Shown here in pieces: positions 18,186 to 28,355 of a stretch of DNA of 64,000 nucleotides. The stretch's first letter is position 1; every line of letters begins with the position of its first letter. The DNA is from JAFDZV01 sp964455525 (GTDB lineage Bacteria > Bacteroidota > Ignavibacteria > OLB7), in contig CAYVWR010000004.1 of NCBI GenBank assembly GCA_964455525.1, positions 186,001 through 250,000 on the forward strand, in the 5' to 3' direction. Under the pieces are notes generated by a model. That model was not told the origin of the DNA. It did no database searches and was given only the letters and a program-made list of their open reading frames with translations. Position numbers and translations under genes: made by a program.

Positions 18186-21100
18186 ATGAGAGGTGCTATG
18201 AAGATTACGGTACGGATTGCTGTTGTGATACTGCTTCTCCTGCTTGCATATCGGCCTCCGAAGTTGCATGCACAGTACACCTCGATCTCCGGCGTCGTTA
18301 ATATTTATACGCCTGTCATCTCTCTCGGACCTTGTCCCGGTGCGATCGTCGTTCAGAGCAGCGGCGGATTTCGTATAGGCGACACCGTTGTTATCATCCA
18401 GATGAAAGGGGCGGTCATCAACTCGAGCAATACGGCGGCATTCGGCTCGATCCAGAATTACAATGGGGCCGGGAATTACGAATTCGGCATCATCGCCGAT
18501 ATCTTCGGCAATACCATCTCGCTTACACATCACCTTCTTCAAACCTATAATATCTCCGGTCTGGTGCAGTTGATCCGGGTACCACATTACCAGAATGCGA
18601 GCGTCGAGGGCCTTCTGACGGCCTTTCCATGGGATGGATCTGCTGGCGGCGTTCTGGCCATTGATGTTGGCGATGTGCTCAGGCTCAATGCCGATATAGA
18701 TGTCAGCGGTCTTGGATTCAGAGGAGGAACAGTCTCCAGGGCAAATACCTCCAGAGATGAATCCGATTACTTCTATACCATGGCATCTGGCAAGGGTGCC
18801 CAGAAGGGGGAAGGGATAACGCCATATGTGGCTTCCTACGAGGCAGGGCGCGGGGCACTTGCCAATGGCGGCGGTGGCGGCAACGATCATAATGCCGGTG
18901 GTGGCGGCGGTGGCAATATCAGCCCGGGAGGAAAGGGGGGAAAGCAGTACAGTGGCTTTGGCCAGACCGATATCGGCGGTCTGGGCGGATATGCGCTCGA
19001 GTATCCGGGCAATGGCTACCGGGTGTTCCTGGGCGGCGGTGGCGGTGGAGGACATCAGAACCAGGAGGTTGCTACCGAAGGGACAAGCGGTGGTGGCATT
19101 GTGCTGATTCGTGCTCGCACCATTCTCGGCAATGGCCGAACGATCGTTGCCAGCGGTATCGACCGTGTTGATGCTGCCGGATGGGATGGGGCCGGTGGTG
19201 GGGGTGCTGGCGGATCAATATTTCTACAGGTGGAATCGTTCCAGCAGCCTCTCACGCTTCGCTCAAAAGGAGGAAAGGGAGGAGATAACAACGACAATTT
19301 CATGACCGATTGTGTTGGTACCGGCGGCGGCGGTGGTGGAGGAGTGGTCTGGGTGGGAACGCCCACACCCCCGGCCGGTGTGACGGTAGATCTGCAAGGG
19401 GGAAAGGCCGGTATCATTCTCAATGCATCGCCCTGTATAAACACGACCTACGGGGCCGATTCCGGGACAAATGGACGGCTGCTTACCGCGCTTCGCATGC
19501 CACAGGGCAACGTTCCGATCAATACGGGGCTGGCGGATGCAGGGAGGGATACCACGATCTGCCTGGGACAGAGCACAGTGTTACGGGCAACCGGTGTGGG
19601 GGGCTATCGCTGGAGCCCGGCGCATGGGCTGAGCTGTACCGATTGTCCGAATCCCCGCGCTACTCCTACCTTTACAACCACCTATTATCTCAGCGTGACC
19701 GATCCTAGCGGCTGTACAAGTGTCGATTCGGTGACCATTAACGTAACGGCTATTCCCGTTGATGTTGGCGGCAATCGAACGATATGCAAGGGAGGGTCCA
19801 CGATATTGAGCGCCTCCGGCGGGGTATCCTATCTCTGGAGCCCGGATCGAGGGCTTACTTGCACCACCTGCCCGGAGCTGGAGGCACGCCCTCTGGTCAC
19901 GACGACCTACTATGTGACTGTGACCGATGCGGCCGGCTGCATCGGCCGGGATTCTCTTATCGTCTTTGTCAAGGAGATAGCCGTTGATGCCGGAGCAAAC
20001 AAGACGATCTGTGCAGGAGAGAGCACCAACCTGCTTGCCAGCGGAGGAGTGATCTATCAATGGAGTCCGGCGGCCGGCCTGAGCTGTACCGATTGCCCAA
20101 ATCCCCGGGCAAATCCTACGGTGACGACCACCTACTATGCGACGATAATCGACGTGGATGGCTGCATCGGCCAGGATTCTGTTACGGTGCGTGTGCTAAG
20201 CCCTGCCATCGCCGATGCCGGAGCCGGGGGAACGATATGTCTGGGGGGGAGCCTGAAGCTACAGGCAACGGGGGGGAGCATCTATGCCTGGAGTCCGGCG
20301 GCTGGCCTGAGTTGTACCGACTGCGCAAACCCGACCGCCAGCCCCACGGTCACAACGGTCTATCACGTTGCGGTGACCGATACAAACGGCTGCACAGGGC
20401 GCGATTCCGTTACCGTGGTGGTTGGAAACTCCTCGATTGATGCGGGAGCTGATAGAACGATCTGTTCCGGCCAGAGCACGGAACTTCATGGCAGCGGCGG
20501 CGTGATCTATGCGTGGAGTCCGGCCGAGGGGCTAAGCTGTGTTGATTGCCCAAACCCGACGGCACGGCCGACACAAACAACCGTGTATTATGTGATGGTG
20601 ACCGATGCCCTCGGCTGTGCCGGTCGCGACTCGGTGATTGTTACCGTGAACTCCGTGCTGGCCGATGCCGGGGCCGATACAACGATCTGCTCCGGCCAGA
20701 GCACGGAACTTCGTGGCAGCGGCGGCGTGATCTATGCGTGGAGTCCGGCCGAGGGGTTGAGCTGCATTGATTGCGCAAATCCGACGGCAAATCCCCGTGC
20801 TACCACAACCTATTATGTAACGGTCACGGATGCTGCCGGGTGCAGTGCACGCGATTCGGTGACGGTTACAGTGGCAACAATCGCGGTTGATGCAGGGGAT
20901 GGAGGGGAGATCTGTCTGGGAGGAAGCCTCCCCCTTCGTGCCAGCGGTGGCGATTTCTACCTGTGGAGTCCTTCGGCTGGGCTGAGCTGTGTTGATTGCG
21001 CAACCCCGACGGCAAGCCCAGCCAGTACCACCACCTATTATCTCACGGTGAGCGATAGCCTCGGTTGTATCGGTCGTGACTCGGTGACCGTTATCGTGAA

Positions 21101-22377
21101 CGTGGTTCCTGCCGATGCCGGAGCGGACAGGAGCATCTGCCCCGGTGGCAGCACCGGCCTGGTGGCAACAGGGGATGGTCGTTACCTGTGGAGTCCTTCG
21201 GCTGGGCTGAGCTGTGTTGATTGCGCAACCCCGACGGNNNNNNNNNNNNNNNNNNNNNNNNNNNNNNNNNNNNNNNNNNNNNNNNNNNNNNNNNNNNNNN
21301 NNNNNNNNNNNNNNNNNNNNNNNNNNNNNNNNNNNNNCAAGCCCAGCCAGTACCACCACCTATTATCTCACGGTGAGCGATAGTCTCGGCTGCATCGGTC
21401 GTGACTCGGTGACCGTGGCGGTTGTTCCATGTAGCACCACGACGTTCTTGCAACTATCCATGGATTGTTCTACGGGCATGGTGCTGGCTGTCGATTCCGT
21501 CTCGGGCATTACGATGATCGGGCTGGATTCAAGCATAAGCTCCAATGTCGCCGTGCAGGTTGTGGATATGCTGCCATCATTGCAGTTGGTCCGGGTGCGG
21601 GTAGTTGTGCAGGATCGGAAGAAGCCGGGACAGGCGGGGCTTCAGGTTCGCAACGGACAGGGAGAGATCTCGACTATCATGGCAGTTTTTCCGGTCCGGG
21701 TCGGCGACATCCTTACGGTGCTGGAAACGGATCGGGGTCGGGTCTGGCTCGATACCACGGCTATCGGGAAGCGCCGCTGCCATTGGGTGGATCTGCGCAA
21801 CGATGCGGACAGCGTGCTTGTTATCTCCTCTGCTGTCTGTCTTCAGAATACCTCGTTTTCGATTCCACCGGGCCAGTTCCCGCTGGTGATACCTTCCGGC
21901 GGGACCGGTCGGCTCGAGGTCTGTTTCGAGCCTGGCAGCGGCGGGGATACCAGCGATAGCATTATCATCGGTGATCCCTGCCCACTCTTTATCCCGGTGG
22001 CCGCCTATGGGGTGCGCGAGCTTGATGGGGAGGTCTGCAATACCACGATCGTCATCCGTCAGGCCGGTGCAGGGATCTCCAAGGTACGGATTGATGCTCC
22101 CCGCCCAAATCCAGGTTCGGCGATTGTGGAGGTTCCGGTCGAGATCCTTGGCGACAGGAGCACGGCGATCGTTGGCGTGCCACAGGTGCGCGATGCGCTG
22201 GGAACCACCGTGATGTATCCAGAATATACCATGCGTTCGAGCACGGGGAGCGGGAGCACATATCGGGAGGAGGGGATGTATCTGCTCGATGTTTCGGCGC
22301 TGCCGCAGGGTGTATACTGGTTGATGATTCCGACCGGCGATGGCATGGCAAGCCATCCGATCCTTATCGCCCGGTGA
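18186..22377 (+). CDS. Secreted glycine-rich repeat protein B with T9SS sorting domain (contains assembly gap)
   Basis: One gene interrupted in the assembly by 100 Ns. The N-terminus (ATG at 18186 or 18198) is a signal peptide (ITVRIAVVILLLLLAYRPP). It is followed by the same module and glycine-rich loops as protein A (IQMKGAVINS; GGGGGGGH; SGGGIVLIRA). Then come at least eight tandem 75-residue repeats (19536 on), each with TICxGxS, YxWSPxxGLSCxDC and TTxYYxxVxDxxGCxxRDSVxV. After these are an Ig-like part (FSIPPGQFPLVIP ... CFEP) and a sorting domain (PNPGSAIVEVPVEI ... PQGVYWLMIP). The frame before the gap resumes after it if the true gap length is a multiple of three. Likely a long cell-surface adhesin or stalk; no ligand can be inferred. 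Confidence 0.8.
19536..21427 (+). repeat. Tandem 225-bp (75-aa) repeats in glycine-rich protein B
   Basis: Repeat units begin at 19536, 19761, 19986, 20214, 20439, 20664, 20889 and 21114, so the period is 225 bp, with one unit of 228. Each encodes an Ig/PKD-like fold with three conserved cysteines (TIC, SC and DC) plus a GC near the end. Units 7 and 8 share very similar DNA over the CTGTGGAGTCCTTCGGC stretch; other units are more diverged. The last unit contains the N gap. Confidence 0.85.
21238..21337. other. 100-N assembly gap inside the repeat array
   Basis: Exactly 100 Ns. The sequence before (CCCCGACGG) and after (CAAGCCCAGCC) abuts perfectly when compared with the preceding repeat unit. 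Removing the Ns gives a complete unit of normal length in the right frame. The gap is therefore a scaffolding placeholder whose true length is probably zero or a whole number of repeat units. Confidence 0.9.
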
Positions 22378-22677
22378 AGCCGAATGTGGAGCCAGGAACC
22401 GCGTGCTACTTTTCCGTGCAGGCGTGGCGATATCAGGCCGTTTATGTAACTTAGGCGGCTATCCGGCAGTTCCCTGGCACACCCTTGCCGATGTTATGGA
22501 GCCTATCCGGCGATTGTTCCGATGGGGCAACCGGAGGAGGTTATACGTTTTCCATGCCTGATGCACGTCGTTAGCTGCGCACGTTACGAGCGTATTCGGG
22601 GCGGCGGTCCCGGATTGCTCATCTCATGTGATAATGACCCTGCAAAACGACAACCCTCTGGCTTTACCGATCTACGT
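22378..22677 (+). other. 300-nt spacer before the desaturase gene
   Basis: No convincing gene, hairpin with U-tract or recognisable regulatory site was found. The desaturase reading frame stays open upstream to 22522, but the translated part is not protein-like. Confidence 0.35.
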
Positions 22678-23679
22678 ATGACTACAGTTGCAGAGTATCA
22701 GCAGACCGTAATGGGGAAGCAACCTGCGAACCTGGATGAGGTTCGGCGCGATTCCATCGTCAATAGCAAGGGGATCAGATACAAGGAGTTCAAGCAGAGC
22801 CTGAAGCCGAAGTTCGGCCTTGTCTGGGTCCATCTGCTGTGCGGCCATCTGGTGCTGATCGCGACGATGGTGGGGATGATCCTTGTGCAGCAGCAGGCTC
22901 CGCACCTCTGGTATCTGAGCATCTTCCTTGGCTCTCTGTTGTATGGCTATACGCTCGCTTATATCGAGCTTTTCTTTCATGAGGCCGCGCATTACAATAT
23001 CGCGCCCGACAGGAAGATGAACGACCGGCTTGCCAATATCTTTATCGGCTCGTTTGTCGGGCAGGACATCAAGGCGTATCGGCCTATTCATTTCGATCAT
23101 CATCGGCATCTGGGCACGCCTCAGGATACCGAGCACACCTATTTCGATCCGCTGAACATCCAGTTTCTGGTGGAGTCGCTTACCGGCATCAAGCCGTTGA
23201 AGGTGCTCAGCAAGCGGGAGAAGATGTCGAAGCAGAAAGGGGCGCACAAGAGCGGGGGCATCCTGAATGCACAGTTGCTCGTGGGGGTGGCTATGAACGG
23301 TGTGATAGTTCTTGGCATGGCGCTTCTTGGCTTCTGGACCGTCTCGGTTGCATGGGTGATTGGAATGATTATCGCCTTTCCGTTCTTTGCGGCATTACGA
23401 CAGCTTCTGGAGCATCGCGACGAGGATGCCCGTGCCGATCTGGATTACACTGTGGTCCCGCATGGAGCTGTCAACAGAATGTTCGGTTCCGGGCCGATTG
23501 CAAGCACGCTGGGCGGGGCCGGGTTCAACCGTCATATGCTGCATCACTGGGAACCGCAGATCTCCTACACCAGACTTTCCGATCTGGAGCATTTCCTGAT
23601 GGATACGGAGGTTGCGGGCGTGCTCACGCGGCATCGTACTTCGTATGCCAGAACGTTCGTGCGACTCTTCAATCATTAA
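22678..23679 (+). CDS. Membrane fatty-acid desaturase-family protein
   Basis: 333 aa with three histidine boxes typical of membrane di-iron desaturases/hydroxylases: HEAAH near residue 103, HFDHHRH near 140, and HMLHH near 285. Hydrophobic pairs lie before the first and between the second and third boxes (LVLIATMVGMILV, LYGYTLAYIELFF; VIVLGMALLGFWTV, AWVIGMIIAFPFF). It probably introduces a double bond or hydroxyl into a lipid acyl chain. The ATG at 22678 is chosen because residues after it look conserved and charged. The methyltransferase gene begins 2 nt after its stop, implying co-translation; lipid or glycolipid modification is a plausible common theme. Confidence 0.85.
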   Translation: MTTVAEYQQTVMGKQPANLDEVRRDSIVNSKGIRYKEFKQSLKPKFGLVWVHLLCGHLVLIATMVGMILVQQQAPHLWYLSIFLGSLLYGYTLAYIELFFHEAAHYNIAPDRKMNDRLANIFIGSFVGQDIKAYRPIHFDHHRHLGTPQDTEHTYFDPLNIQFLVESLTGIKPLKVLSKREKMSKQKGAHKSGGILNAQLLVGVAMNGVIVLGMALLGFWTVSVAWVIGMIIAFPFFAALRQLLEHRDEDARADLDYTVVPHGAVNRMFGSGPIASTLGGAGFNRHMLHHWEPQISYTRLSDLEHFLMDTEVAGVLTRHRTSYARTFVRLFNH

Positions 23680-23681
23680 CA

Positions 23682-24629
23682 ATGTCAGAACATCGCGATT
23701 CGGCTTCAGATCCCATATGTCTTGCCTGCGGCTCCACCTCGTCGGAAGTGTGGGCAACGGCCTGGGATGCAGAGTATCTCACAACGGATGAGCGTTTCAC
23801 CCTGTATCGTTGCAAGACGTGCGGGGTGTTGTTCATAGACCCGGTCCCGAGCGATCGGCTCTCGGAAATCTACCCATCCAATTACTACTCATTCGCTTCT
23901 CCGAAGGAATCCGTTGTTCACCGGATCAAGGGCTGGCTCGATGGGCGGCTGTTTCAGAACATCCTGAAGTCCATTCCCGGCGAGTCCCTGAATGTGCTCG
24001 ATGTTGGGGGCGGTGCCGGATGGCAGCTTAATATCATTCGCGATATTGATCCCAGGGTGAAGTTCACGCAGGTGGTGGATTTCGATCCAGGGGCTGCCGA
24101 GCTGGCACGCGGGCAGGGGCATGAATATTTCTGTGGCAGGATCGAGGATTTCCAGACCGATCGGCAGTTCGATCTGGTGCTGCTGCTAAACTTGATCGAG
24201 CATGTGGCCGATCCTCTGCTTATTCTCCAGAAGGTTCGCTCGATGCTCTCGCCACAAGGGCTGGTGCTGGTCAAGACGCCGAACTACGACAGTCTGGATG
24301 CCCGGGTGTTCCGCCACAAGAACTGGGGCGGATACCACTCCCCCCGCCACTGGGTGATCTTTACCAAGGAGAGTTTCGAGCGCATTGCCGCCACTGCGGG
24401 ATTGAAGTTCAAGAAGTTCTCCTATACCCAGGGAGCGCCGTTCTGGACAACCAGCACGCTCTTCTGGCTTGCCGACAAGGGGATGATCTCCGTTACAAAG
24501 GAACGCCCGGCCGTGTATCATCCGCTGTATCCCCTTCTGGGAGGGCTTTCAGCCGGGTTCGATTTTCTTCGCGGCCCCTTCGGCAAGCTCTCGCAGATGT
24601 TCATCGTTCTCGGCCGCGACGACTCGTAG
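23682..24629 (+). CDS. Class I SAM-dependent methyltransferase with N-terminal zinc ribbon
   Basis: 315 aa. The N-terminus has two CxxC pairs (CLACGS at about 13-16, CKTCGV at about 45-48), making a zinc-ribbon-like knuckle. The SAM-binding motif I is LNVLDVGGGAGWQL, and LLLNLIEHVADP is the motif-IV region. This layout is common in methyltransferases next to sugar or lipid gene clusters. The start at 23682 is 2 nt downstream of the desaturase stop, so the two form a translationally coupled pair. The substrate is not evident. A strong hairpin follows the stop. Confidence 0.85.
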   Translation: MSEHRDSASDPICLACGSTSSEVWATAWDAEYLTTDERFTLYRCKTCGVLFIDPVPSDRLSEIYPSNYYSFASPKESVVHRIKGWLDGRLFQNILKSIPGESLNVLDVGGGAGWQLNIIRDIDPRVKFTQVVDFDPGAAELARGQGHEYFCGRIEDFQTDRQFDLVLLLNLIEHVADPLLILQKVRSMLSPQGLVLVKTPNYDSLDARVFRHKNWGGYHSPRHWVIFTKESFERIAATAGLKFKKFSYTQGAPFWTTSTLFWLADKGMISVTKERPAVYHPLYPLLGGLSAGFDFLRGPFGKLSQMFIVLGRDDS

Positions 24630-24658
24630 AGCCGCCCGGCACCGCCGATGTCCCTGTC

Positions 24659-24709
24659 GGGATCGCAGCAGTGGCCGAGCGTATGCGGCCCGGCCACTGC
24701 CGCGATCCC
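24659..24709 (+). terminator. 19-bp GC-rich hairpin after the methyltransferase gene
   Basis: GGGATCGCAGCAGTGGCCG (24659-24677) pairs with CGGCCACTGCCGCGATCCC (24691-24709) with a single mismatch. No U-tract follows (CTGAAACTT), so it may be a Rho-assisted stop, an mRNA 3'-end stabiliser or a REP-like element. Confidence 0.5.
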
Positions 24710-24794
24710 CTGAAACTTCTCCTGTCACGGGCCTTATGCCCGCCGATGCCGGCAGCCGCTGGCATTGTTGTTTCTCGCACTTTCTCTGCCGCAC

Positions 24795-27143
24795 ATGTCA
24801 AGACAGCGTACAGCCAACAAGACCGACGATGCCAAGCGTGTTCATAGGCAGAGGCCGGTCGCCGAAACCATCTGGGAGCCATCGAACGCGATGGTGGTCG
24901 TGCTCTTTCTCCTTGTGGTCCTGATCTTCTTCTGGGGGCATATCTCCGGGCATGCGTTCCTCTGGGAGGATTTCACCGAGGCGTTCTACCCCTATCAGAG
25001 TTTTGCCGCGAAGAATTTTACGGCCGGGGTGATACCGTACTGGAACCCGTATACGTTCAACGGGATGCCGTTTCTTGCCGATCTCCAGAACGGGATATTC
25101 TATCCCGGCAATCAGATCATGTATTATCTCTCCGGCGGGGATCTGAGCGCATGGATGGCCCAGTTTTTTATCATCCTCCACTATCTGGTTGCCATGCTCG
25201 GCGTCTGGCGTCTGGCACGTGGGCTTGGTATAGGACAATGGGGGGGGGCCTTGGGAGGAATCGTCTACGCGTTGTGCGCGCTGATGGTAACCCATGCGAT
25301 GCACCATAATATGATCTACCACGAGGCCTGGTTTCCGTGGATCGTGCATTTCTTCTACCAAGGCATCACACGCAGAAGCATCTTCCACTCGTTGGTAGCG
25401 GGGCTTCTGCTTGGCGTGATGATGCTGGGAGGGCATCCGCAGCTTGCGCTCTATGTTGTTTTCTTTCTCTTCTGTCTTACCATCGTTCTGCTTGTGCGCG
25501 ATCTTCGCGCCAGGGGCGATGATGCCGTACCGGCACGGCTTGGGCTGGGCGCAGCTCTGGCAGCGCTTCCGGTGGCGATCGGAGCGGGGCTGTTTGCCAT
25601 GCAGCTTCTTCCGAGCATGGAGCTTGCAGGGCTTTCCGAGCGTGCTGCCTTTACCTACGAGCAGACCCTGGAAGGGGCGCTTGGCCTGGGGCAGTTGATC
25701 ACGCTTTTCGTTCCAAAATTCTTCGGGGTTATGGGGCCAAGCGTTGCTCAGGATATGCAGTTCTGGTATCGTCCCGAACCGTATTACTTCTGGGAGACCG
25801 CTGTGTATATCGGCGTCGTGACGCTGATTCTGGCGGCGGTCGGGCTTGCCTCGAAACGCCTTGGCGGGCTTGGCTGGTTCTTCGGCGGCATGGCGCTGTT
25901 CGGGCTTCTGTATGCCCTTGGTGATAACTTTTTCGTTCATCCGATCTTCGGCAGGCTGCCGCTGTTCTCCACCTTCCGTATTCCCACCCGTATGACGCTC
26001 TACCTCTCGCTTGGCGGGGCGGTGCTGGCGGCGGCCGGAGTTGATAGGCTGTTGCGTGGCGGAGCCGAGCCTGGACGCGTACGCCGTGCCGCGCTCGGCA
26101 TGGGGGGGCTTGTTGTGGTGATGGGGCTGCTCTCGGTGTCCGGCGTTCTGCTTGGCATGTTTACGGCGCCTCCTACGATTGGTGAGGCAACTGCCGGGAC
26201 GGGAATCACGGCGCTGCTGATCGGTGCTGCTTGTACCGGCATCATCTGGGCGCGGCTTACAGGGAAGATCGGCGGAACGCTGGTTGGCGTGGCCCTGGTT
26301 ATGCTTGCGGTGATCGATATGTTCTCGTTTGGCCTGGGGCAGAACGATTCCCCGACAAATCCGCAGACGGATATCTACCAGCGGGGCGACGCGCAGTTTG
26401 CCGCGCTGAAGGTGGCCCCGCCGCAGAAGCTGTTCCGGGTAAAGATGCGCGAGGGGGGCTATATGCTTATGCCGCGCAACCAGGGGCCGTATAGCGATAT
26501 CATGCTGTACGAAGGGTATAATGCTCTTCTGCTGCGTCGGCGAGTGCCGCCGACGGCATCGCAGGAGCAGGCGTTCGACATGCTCAACATTCAGTATGAT
26601 GTCAGGGTGGATACCACAACCGGACAGGCCGGGCTTGTAACGCGCACCACGGCTCTGCCCCATGCCCGTATGCTGTATGATGCCAGAGTGACCGATTCCG
26701 CCGGTGCCTACTCCATGCTGAAGGGTGGCCAGGTGGATATCACAAGAACCGTCGTGCTGGAGAAGGAGCCGGGCATACAGCTTGATGGAACCGGCAATGG
26801 AACCGCAACCGTGGCTTCGTACGATGCCAGCAGGATCGTTGTCGATGTGAAGACCGACAAGCCGGGCATTCTTGTTCTCAGCGAGATATGGTATCCGGCC
26901 TGGAAGGTTTATGTGAATGGCGCGGCATCGGAGTTGCTGATTGCAGATTATTCGATGCGAGGGGTGGCGCTTCCGGCTGGAACCCATACGGTGGAGCTGC
27001 GCTACGAGTCCGCAGCCTTCTCCACGGGGATCTGGATCACACTCCTCACGTTGCTTGCAGCGCTTGCAGGAGTCGTGTTCACCGGCGTAAAGCTACGCGG
27101 CGGCCAGAGGCCGGGCAAGCCGGTTGCCGATGGCGTATCCTAG
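24795..27143 (+). CDS. YfhO-family polytopic membrane protein
   Basis: 782 aa. About eleven hydrophobic segments run from residue 38 to 510 (for example VVVLFLLVVLIFFW, IGVVTLILAAVGL). A hydrophilic C-terminal domain follows, with the YfhO signature ending: SEIWYPAWKVYVNG ... GVALPAGTHTVELRYE and a last transmembrane helix. Extracytoplasmic loops carry the GT-C-like pattern DFTEAFYPYQSF and NPYTFNGMPFLADLQ. YfhO of Firmicutes is a GT-C enzyme that glycosylates teichoic acid; here a role in surface glycan or glycolipid transfer is inference. The ATG at 24795 is preferred over one at 24765 because the latter has no support. No Shine-Dalgarno. Confidence 0.85.
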   Translation: MSRQRTANKTDDAKRVHRQRPVAETIWEPSNAMVVVLFLLVVLIFFWGHISGHAFLWEDFTEAFYPYQSFAAKNFTAGVIPYWNPYTFNGMPFLADLQNGIFYPGNQIMYYLSGGDLSAWMAQFFIILHYLVAMLGVWRLARGLGIGQWGGALGGIVYALCALMVTHAMHHNMIYHEAWFPWIVHFFYQGITRRSIFHSLVAGLLLGVMMLGGHPQLALYVVFFLFCLTIVLLVRDLRARGDDAVPARLGLGAALAALPVAIGAGLFAMQLLPSMELAGLSERAAFTYEQTLEGALGLGQLITLFVPKFFGVMGPSVAQDMQFWYRPEPYYFWETAVYIGVVTLILAAVGLASKRLGGLGWFFGGMALFGLLYALGDNFFVHPIFGRLPLFSTFRIPTRMTLYLSLGGAVLAAAGVDRLLRGGAEPGRVRRAALGMGGLVVVMGLLSVSGVLLGMFTAPPTIGEATAGTGITALLIGAACTGIIWARLTGKIGGTLVGVALVMLAVIDMFSFGLGQNDSPTNPQTDIYQRGDAQFAALKVAPPQKLFRVKMREGGYMLMPRNQGPYSDIMLYEGYNALLLRRRVPPTASQEQAFDMLNIQYDVRVDTTTGQAGLVTRTTALPHARMLYDARVTDSAGAYSMLKGGQVDITRTVVLEKEPGIQLDGTGNGTATVASYDASRIVVDVKTDKPGILVLSEIWYPAWKVYVNGAASELLIADYSMRGVALPAGTHTVELRYESAAFSTGIWITLLTLLAALAGVVFTGVKLRGGQRPGKPVADGVS

Positions 27144-27307
27144 TGCGCATATGATGCATATGCATGGCGTATACGGCATCGGCAACACATTTTGCAACGG
27201 TTCTCGGTCTTCCCAGGAAGCCGTTATGTGGCACAGCGTTGTAAATTTGCGCCGCATTCCGCCCAAGCGCGACCATTGGTCGCTCCAGCCTCTGTAGAAA
27301 GGACATC

Positions 27308-28210
27308 ATGGGTTTCTTCAATTCTCTTATCTCGAACGCCCTTCCGTATGCGCCCAAAGGGCTTGTCCGGGTCGTTGCCAAGAAATATATCGCCGGGGAG
27401 ACGCTGAACGATGGGATGAAAACCGCTGCGCGGTTGAACCAGGAGGGGACAATGGCGACCATGGATGTGCTCGGCGAGTTCGTCGAGAGTTCGGAGATCG
27501 CACGTCGCGAGACGGATGAGTCGATCAGGGTGCTGGAGGAGATCACGCGGAGAAAGGTGGATAGCAACCTTTCGGTGAAGCTGACCTCGCTTGGGCTGGC
27601 TATCGACAAGGAGTTCGCCTATGGCAATCTTCTGCGTGTGGTGGAGAAGGCTGCCGAGCTGGGGAATTTCGTTCGGATTGATATGGAGAACTCTCCCTAT
27701 ACCGATGCCACGATCGAATTGCTGCGCCGGGTCCATCGTCTGTATCCCAAGCATGTCGGCATCGTGCTTCAGGCGTATCTGCGCCGTACCGAGCAGGATA
27801 TTCGGCAGCTTGCCGCAGAAGGGGTTACCTTTAGGCTCTGCAAGGGGATCTACATCGAGCCGGAGTCAATCGCGTTCAAGGGACGCGAGGAGGTTCAGCG
27901 GAATTATCTGAAGTGTCTGGGAATCATCTTCGATCGCGGGATCTATGTGGGGATCGCCACACACGACGACGTGTTGATCGATGGCGCACGGAAGATGATT
28001 GCCGAGCGTGGGCTTGGCCGCGATCAGTACGAGTTCCAGATGCTGCTCGGCGTGCGCGATGCCAAGCGTCGCGAGCTTGTAGCCCAGGGGCATCGCCTGA
28101 GAGTGTATGTGCCGTTCGGCAGGGACTGGTATGGATACTCGGTTCGCCGCCTGAAGGAAAATCCTGCTGTTGCAGGTCATGTCTTCAAGGCTATTTTCAC
28201 GGGGAACTGA
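27308..28210 (+). CDS. Proline dehydrogenase
   Basis: FAD-linked oxidation of proline to pyrroline-5-carboxylate. The 300-aa protein is the single-domain (monofunctional) type. It shows beta-barrel motifs SVKLTSLGLAID, RIDMENSPYTDATI, VGIVLQAYLRRT, RLCKGIYIEP and GIATHDD, and the C-terminal signature YVPFGRDWYGYSVRRLKENP. The start is supported by AAAGGA 6 nt upstream. The partner pyrroline-5-carboxylate dehydrogenase is not in the window. Confidence 0.93.
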   Translation: MGFFNSLISNALPYAPKGLVRVVAKKYIAGETLNDGMKTAARLNQEGTMATMDVLGEFVESSEIARRETDESIRVLEEITRRKVDSNLSVKLTSLGLAIDKEFAYGNLLRVVEKAAELGNFVRIDMENSPYTDATIELLRRVHRLYPKHVGIVLQAYLRRTEQDIRQLAAEGVTFRLCKGIYIEPESIAFKGREEVQRNYLKCLGIIFDRGIYVGIATHDDVLIDGARKMIAERGLGRDQYEFQMLLGVRDAKRRELVAQGHRLRVYVPFGRDWYGYSVRRLKENPAVAGHVFKAIFTGN

Positions 28211-28355
28211 TCCGGGGAGTCGCTTCGGCGTTCATGTGCCATTGTCGTTGTCGCCGTTCCCGTCGCTCAGCGTCTGCCATGCCACGGTGGAGCATGGCGC
28301 GAACACTGCCAGGCACGCAGAACTTCACGTTCATATTTATAAGCATTCAACGACC

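Noticed and set aside
18186..22377. Reading the frame change around the Ns as a frameshifted pseudogene
   Set aside because: The flanks join perfectly at zero gap length and the frame is then continuous; 100 Ns is a placeholder.
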